From an uncultured Eubacteriales bacterium (GTDB lineage Bacteria; Bacillota; Clostridia; Oscillospirales; Acutalibacteraceae), in NCBI GenBank assembly GCA_934465125.1, contig CAKSKO010000063.1:1-6855 (forward strand): a stretch of DNA of 6,855 nucleotides. Direction: 5' to 3'. This document shows, piece after piece, positions 5,879-6,855 of this stretch (positions are counted from its first letter, which is position 1; the number at the start of each line of letters is the position of its first letter). The notes beneath the pieces were generated by a model. That model was not told where the DNA came from, did no database searches, and saw only the letters and a program-made list of their open reading frames with translations. The translations under genes were made by a program, and so were the position numbers.

Positions 5879-6187
5879 ATGATGTGGATTGCTGTAATAG
5901 CGTCGCTTATTTGTTTTGCTTTGGCGACGATTTTGTTTACGCCTTCATTGAGAGAATATCCGTTTTACCAACCGTTTGCTTTTTATTTTCTGTTTGAAGG
6001 CGCGTGGATGTTTTGTAACTGGGTGATTTTAGAACTGTTTGAAAGCAGTGCGTTTATGCTATGGGTGCAGTATATCGGATCAATTTTATTTGGTGGATAT
6101 TTGGTGTTTTGTTTATACCGATATGCCTATCAAAAAAAATGTGATGAGATTAAGACAGAAGAACAAAATAACAAGAAAGATTGCTAA
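5879..6187 (+). CDS. Small three-helix membrane protein, unknown family
   Basis: I do not recognise this 102-residue protein. AGGAGG at 5865-5870 lies eight bases before the ATG at 5879; a second ATG follows at once, so either could serve. Three hydrophobic segments are clear: about 3-20, 33-53 and 59-81, followed by a charged tail (QKKCDEIKTEEQNNKKDC) likely to be cytoplasmic. There is no cleavable-signal pattern; the first segment looks like a membrane anchor. The middle helix carries FEGAW (39-43) with a buried Glu40, plus Asn47 and Glu52. The next gene, 13 bases on, encodes a protein with the same plan and related motifs (F-x-G-x-W in its middle helix), so the two are probably an ancient duplication and may form a complex. 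That is inference from layout and pattern. Nothing in the window gives a substrate or pathway. Confidence 0.85.
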   Translation: MMWIAVIASLICFALATILFTPSLREYPFYQPFAFYFLFEGAWMFCNWVILELFESSAFMLWVQYIGSILFGGYLVFCLYRYAYQKKCDEIKTEEQNNKKDC

Positions 6188-6200
6188 AAAGGAGTAGATC

Positions 6201-6488
6201 ATGAGATATGCTTATGCGGCGCTTTTGATAGTAGTATCATTACTTCTGTTTGTGAAGTTTCGCAAAGAAGATAAAATTTTTTACTTTTTAAGCGGATACT
6301 TTTTCTTTGCGGGAGTTTGGTGGACTTTTGGTATTATTAGTGGGATGAACCTGTTTAGTGGAATGCACCTTATGATTTTTCGCATCATTACCGCATTGGC
6401 GCTTGTGGTTTCTTGTATTGTATATGTAAGAGAAAGAAGAAAAAAGAAAGGCAGCGAAGAGGGAACAGAGAGATTAAAAAAAGAGTAA
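6201..6488 (+). CDS. Small three-helix membrane protein, paralogue-like neighbour
   Basis: This 95-residue protein begins at ATG 6201 with AAGGAG six bases upstream, 13 bases after the stop of the previous gene, so the two share a transcript. Hydrophobic segments lie at about 3-18, 28-48 and 56-76, followed by a very basic tail (RERRKKKGSEEGTERLKKE) that should stay in the cytoplasm. The middle helix contains FAGVWWTFG (36-44), lining up with FEGAWMFCN of its neighbour, and loop lengths agree when the proteins are aligned without large gaps. The buried Glu of the neighbour is Ala37 here, so the two are not interchangeable. I do not recognise the family. Candidates for proteins of this size and shape include small transporter subunits, toxin-like or regulatory membrane peptides, but no motif selects one. 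Confidence 0.83.
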   Translation: MRYAYAALLIVVSLLLFVKFRKEDKIFYFLSGYFFFAGVWWTFGIISGMNLFSGMHLMIFRIITALALVVSCIVYVRERRKKKGSEEGTERLKKE

Positions 6489-6552
6489 ATAGTATTTAAG
6501 ATATTTTCTGGAAAAATTTTTTGCTTAGAAAATAATGAAATCAAAGAAAAGA

Positions 6553-6735
6553 CGCCCTATATATTAGAAAGAAAGGGAATATTTTTCTTTTTATACAAAA
6601 TTGATACAGAAAATAGGGCGGTTAGACAAGTATCCTTTAGAAGAGTTGAGGCATACTATGGGAATGCGGGCGGCTGTCAGCCCCAGACCGCTTTATATAG
6701 ATAGCCGGAAGAAGGTATATGCGCTTTCTTCCGGC
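6553..6735 (+). ncRNA. Candidate structured RNA with alternative pairings, family unknown
   Basis: A GC-rich island in AT-rich DNA shows nested complementarity. ATAGGGCG (6613-6620) pairs perfectly with CGCCCTAT upstream (6553-6560). The same bases, extended to 6613-6622, pair instead with ACCGCTTTAT (6687-6696), ten pairs with two G-U. These two pairings exclude each other. Inside the second lie a stem at 6629-6636/6649-6657 (eight pairs, one bulged C, 12-base loop) and a short one at 6669-6674/6680-6684 with a bulge. A 12-pair hairpin follows at 6704-6735. The G-U pairs would be C-A mismatches on the other strand, so the structure belongs to plus-strand RNA. It lies between the membrane-protein pair and whatever follows. 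It matches no riboswitch, SRP, RNase P, tmRNA or T-box signature I know. It may be a cis-regulatory switch, a 3' element of the upstream operon or a separate small RNA. No good promoter is visible just upstream. Confidence 0.45.
6704..6735 (+). terminator. Strong hairpin, possible terminator without a clear T-run
   Basis: GCCGGAAGAAGG (6704-6715) pairs with CTTTCTTCCGGC (6724-6735): 12 pairs, one of them G-U, around the loop TATATGCG. What follows is ACTGTATTATTATG, T-rich but not a run, so termination would be inefficient or need help. It is the only strong hairpin downstream of the membrane-protein pair, 215 bases after their last stop, and may instead be the 3' domain of the candidate RNA. 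Confidence 0.4.
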
Positions 6736-6807
6736 ACTGTATTATTATGTGGTAAAAAAAGGATTTTTTAATTTGAAAGCACCCTTTTTATATTACGTAT
6801 TATGATG

Positions 6808-6813
6808 TATAAT
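6808..6813 (+). promoter_or_regulatory. Perfect -10 box at the right edge
   Basis: TATAAT stands 42 bases before the window ends. No TTG-type -35 lies at the right distance; the bases at 6785-6790 are TTTTTA. If real, it would start a transcript near 6820 for a gene outside the window. Confidence 0.3.
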
Positions 6814-6855
6814 AAAAAAGTTCAGTTATAAAAGTAACGAACAAAAAAGAATAGG

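Noticed and set aside
3..6007. 14-base identity TTGAAGGCGCGTGG at 3-16 and 5994-6007
   Set aside because: One such match in a window this size is only mildly unlikely by chance, the flanks differ at once, and the second copy is ordinary coding sequence.
1..6855. CRISPR arrays, tRNA or rRNA genes, complete insertion sequences
   Set aside because: No regularly spaced repeats, cloverleaf, ribosomal RNA text, transposase or paired terminal repeats could be found.

Overview
The window reads as a chromosomal stretch from a low-to-mid GC Gram-positive bacterium, most likely a member of the Clostridia (Lachnospiraceae-like). This rests on strong AGGAGG-type ribosome binding sites, TTGnnn/TATAAT promoters, AT-rich spacers, a sortase-type cell-wall sorting tail, clostridial-type integrase remnants, and a split TIGR03960/TIGR03936 radical SAM gene pair. 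The assignment is inference; there is no rRNA or tRNA here to anchor it.

Positions 1 to about 3060 are a gene graveyard. In order: a few codons that may end an upstream gene; a decayed Tn916-type tyrosine integrase (102-702) with a nonsense codon, a frameshift and lost catalytic residues; about 500 bases with no readable gene; a promoter and a broken gene for a small secreted, sortase-anchored protein (1387-1889) closed by a clear terminator (1916-1950); a second, unrelated integrase reduced to its catalytic C-terminal half (2144-2608); an imperfect hairpin and short repeats; and the frameshifted last ~100 codons of dihydroxy-acid dehydratase, ilvD (2759-3057). Two integrase relics of different families so close together suggest repeated insertion and loss of mobile elements.

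Positions 3138-5687 are an intact operon. A good promoter drives a 614-residue TIGR03960 radical SAM protein with a cysteine-rich tail. It overlaps by 14 bases the gene for its partner, a TIGR03936/DUF2344 protein that starts at TTG. In many Firmicutes this pair precedes ribonuclease G and the L21/L27 ribosomal protein genes; those are not next door here.

Positions 5773-6488 hold two small three-helix membrane proteins in tandem, each with its own ribosome binding site. They look like diverged copies of one another and sit behind a leader hairpin. Neither has a function I can name.

Positions 6489-6855 carry no gene. They contain a GC-rich island that folds on paper into a junction-like RNA with two mutually exclusive pairings and a strong 3' hairpin (6553-6735). 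This is the best candidate in the window for something undescribed. A near-consensus -10 box (6808-6813) at the right edge probably belongs to a gene beyond the window.
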